Source of the DNA: Salegentibacter sp. 24
GTDB lineage: Bacteria > Bacteroidota > Bacteroidia > Flavobacteriales > Flavobacteriaceae
Length of the DNA: 64,000 nucleotides
Direction of reading: 5' to 3'
Assembly (NCBI RefSeq): GCF_004362395.1
Contig: NZ_SNWE01000016.1
Coordinates: 1 to 64,000 of the forward strand
Part shown: piece by piece, positions 62,469 to 64,000 of the stretch
Layout: each line of letters starts with the position of its first letter
Numbering within the stretch: position 1 is the first letter of the stretch
Made by a program: the position numbers and the translations under genes
The notes under the pieces: model-generated
Told to the model about the DNA's origin: nothing
Database searches by the model: none
The model's input: only the letters and a program-made list of their open reading frames with translations

Positions 62469-64000
62469 TTAAAAACTAGCTGAAAGTAGGAGAGAACCCG
62501 TTACCCAAAGTACCAGAGAGAGAATACCTCCAATGATAAAAAAATGCCTGAATCGGTAAATACCCATTCCGTAAATAATAGTGTTTGTTTGATAACCAAC
62601 AGGGGTGAAAAAACTGAAGTTGGAAGCAAATAAAACCGATAGTATAAAAGGTTTGGGATCCATTTGCATACTTGCTGCAATACTTATGGCAATAGGAGTG
62701 ATAATAATAGCAGTAGCATTATTAGAAATAAATCCGCTAAGGATCATTGTGACCAAAAACAAGATTCCGATAACAATCGTATCGGTCTGATTTTGAAAAA
62801 TTAACATTAATTGATCTGAGATCCATTGATCGGCCCCGGTATTGCTCATCGCTACACCTAGGGGAATCATTCCGGCCAAAAGAAAAATAATTTGCCAGTT
62901 TACCTGGGAATAAATTTTTCCTAAATCTATACACTTGGTAAAAATCATTAAAAAGCAGCCAATAATAGCACTTTTTAAAATAGGAAAAATTGAAAATGCC
63001 GACAGTCCAATAACAACTAACAAAATAGCTAAAGAAAGATATCTCTTAGTTTTTGTAGTGACTTCAATATTTTTATGCTGCTGTAAAATAGTAACATTTT
63101 CAATCTTTTGAAGCTCGTCAAGGGCGCTTTGGCTAACCTCCACAAGCAGTCGGTCCCCAACCCTTAATTCAATTTCATCTGTACCTCGATTAAAAATTCG
63201 TCTTCTTGGATTTCTAAAATTTCTACGCTTTCTTATCGCTAATGGAACAGCGCCGTGAAGGTCATACCACCCCACGGTTTTAATACTTTTTCCAATTAAG
63301 GGAGAGTTTGGCAACATTAATATTTCCACTACCTGTATATTTTCTTCCAGGTCATCAGAATCAGTGATAGGATCAGTAAGTTTTTTATTGTCATTTTCCT
63401 TGATGACAGTAAAACCTTCAGCATCTTTTAGTTTTATTAAATTTTTAAGATTGCAACGTAACAGAAGTTGATCTCCTTCTTTGAGCGTTGTGAATTTACC
63501 CGGACGATCATTTATAATGCCGTTACGCTTTAGTCTTAAAACCTCAATATCCTGATTATCATATAAAAGGCTTTCACTAATGCTTTGTCCAATTACACTT
63601 GAATTTTTGGTTATGATAACCTTAGTGATATATTCATCGAGATTATAATCTTCACTGATTTGAGTTTTTTTAGTCCTGGGTAGCAATTTTACCATGGAAC
63701 TTACTATTACTATGGTAATAACCATAAAAATTATACCATACCATGTAAATTCAAAAAAGCTAAAGCGTTCTATACCGCGTTCTACAGCAACGGCATTTAC
63801 AATAAGGTTAGTTGAGGTTCCCATAAGGGTACAACTTCCCCCAATAATACCAGCAAAGGAGATAGGTAATAGTAATTTCGAATTAGGGATATCGTACTTG
63901 GCAGATAATTCTGTTATAATCTTGATAAAAACAATTACCACGGCAGTAGTATTGATAAATGCCGAGATGCTCCCGGCAATAAACATAAAAGCAGGAACCA
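62469..64000 (-). CDS. SLC13-type permease with TrkA_C domains, partial
   Basis: A DASS/SLC13 family sodium-coupled carboxylate or sulphate permease cut by the right edge: 505 residues follow an internal Met, and the frame stays open to the edge. Transmembrane blocks include FINTTAVVIVFIKIITEL, GGSCTLMGTSTNLIVNAVAV (the SNT signature of the family is in GTSTNL) and late NATAIIITPIAISIA. Two TrkA_C (RCK_C) domains lie in the cytoplasmic loop (about 100-175 and 210-295, e.g. VIGQSISESLLYDNQDIEVL), giving a regulated transporter. Substrate unknown. Confidence 0.9.
   Translation of the reverse strand, partial: VPAFMFIAGSISAFINTTAVVIVFIKIITELSAKYDIPNSKLLLPISFAGIIGGSCTLMGTSTNLIVNAVAVERGIERFSFFEFTWYGIIFMVITIVIVSSMVKLLPRTKKTQISEDYNLDEYITKVIITKNSSVIGQSISESLLYDNQDIEVLRLKRNGIINDRPGKFTTLKEGDQLLLRCNLKNLIKLKDAEGFTVIKENDNKKLTDPITDSDDLEENIQVVEILMLPNSPLIGKSIKTVGWYDLHGAVPLAIRKRRNFRNPRRRIFNRGTDEIELRVGDRLLVEVSQSALDELQKIENVTILQQHKNIEVTTKTKRYLSLAILLVVIGLSAFSIFPILKSAIIGCFLMIFTKCIDLGKIYSQVNWQIIFLLAGMIPLGVAMSNTGADQWISDQLMLIFQNQTDTIVIGILFLVTMILSGFISNNATAIIITPIAISIAASMQMDPKPFILSVLFASNFSFFTPVGYQTNTIIYGMGIYRFRHFFIIGGILSLVLWVTGSLLLSASF

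Overview
The window reads as chromosome of a low-GC marine-type Bacteroidota, family Flavobacteriaceae, probably close to Gramella, Salegentibacter or Zunongwangia. The support is the set of clade-restricted families (DUF4290 beside murA, the pseudo-dihydroorotase, BatA-type VWA protein, TIGR02757, DUF6146 lipoprotein, TonB-dependent receptor with carboxypeptidase-like N-terminus), promoters of the Bacteroidota type (TTTG / TAnnTTTG) and weak ribosome binding sites. No rRNA, tRNA, CRISPR array, prophage or complete mobile element was seen. The only mobile-element trace is the 3' end of an IS1182-like transposase at the left edge.

Layout. 1-6.7 kb: transposase tail, HU, an AAA-recQ-fmt operon (minus), then DUF493, DUF4290 and murA (plus). 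6.7-13.8 kb: a conserved 486-residue protein of unknown role, a PhnP-like metallo-hydrolase, then a minus-strand operon BatA/VWA - pseudo-dihydroorotase - Tic20-like membrane protein - esterase. 13.8-20 kb: two paralogous GAF histidine kinases, TIGR02757, a LolD-like ATPase, msrA, folE and two small membrane proteins. 20-29.7 kb: a metal-type TonB receptor with two small partner genes, a lipoprotein, DUF937, serA, serC, a LuxC-like acyl-CoA reductase, a divergent ferredoxin, an AraC regulator and a secreted protein. 30-35 kb: a 1446-residue multi-PAS kinase with a Cph1/Rcp1-type response regulator. 35-40.5 kb: parE - membrane protein - parC - mscL. 40.5-48 kb: a lipoprotein, an XRE regulator with an operator array facing an M14 peptidase, Lrp/AsnC, ppc, DinB, BrkB/YihY and DJ-1/PfpI proteins. 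48-54 kb: M19 dipeptidase, a three-gene peptide-ligase cluster (RimK-like ATP-grasp, GCS2-type ligase, N-formylglutamate amidohydrolase fold), OsmC and FKBP. 54-64 kb: Tat-exported Gfo/Idh/MocA oxidoreductase, 3D-domain lipoprotein, ionotropic-glutamate-receptor-like channel, small membrane proteins, a secreted beta-propeller, an ACT-like protein divergent from lysC, a glycosyltransferase and an SLC13 permease cut by the right edge.

Most genes are housekeeping. The observations most worth following are: (1) six TTAC-N4-GTAA palindromes between the XRE gene and the M14 peptidase, four of the five gaps between them being 35 bp or close to a multiple of it; (2) the ATP-grasp/GCS2/amidohydrolase cluster, which looks like a pathway for an unknown small peptide; (3) a glutamate-receptor-like channel translationally coupled to a 3D-domain lipoprotein; (4) MurA with Asp at the fosfomycin-target Cys position; (5) a dihydroorotase homologue that has lost its metal ligands; (6) a PEP carboxylase with Asp in place of the active-site loop His. 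I found no complete, clearly new defence or mobile system.
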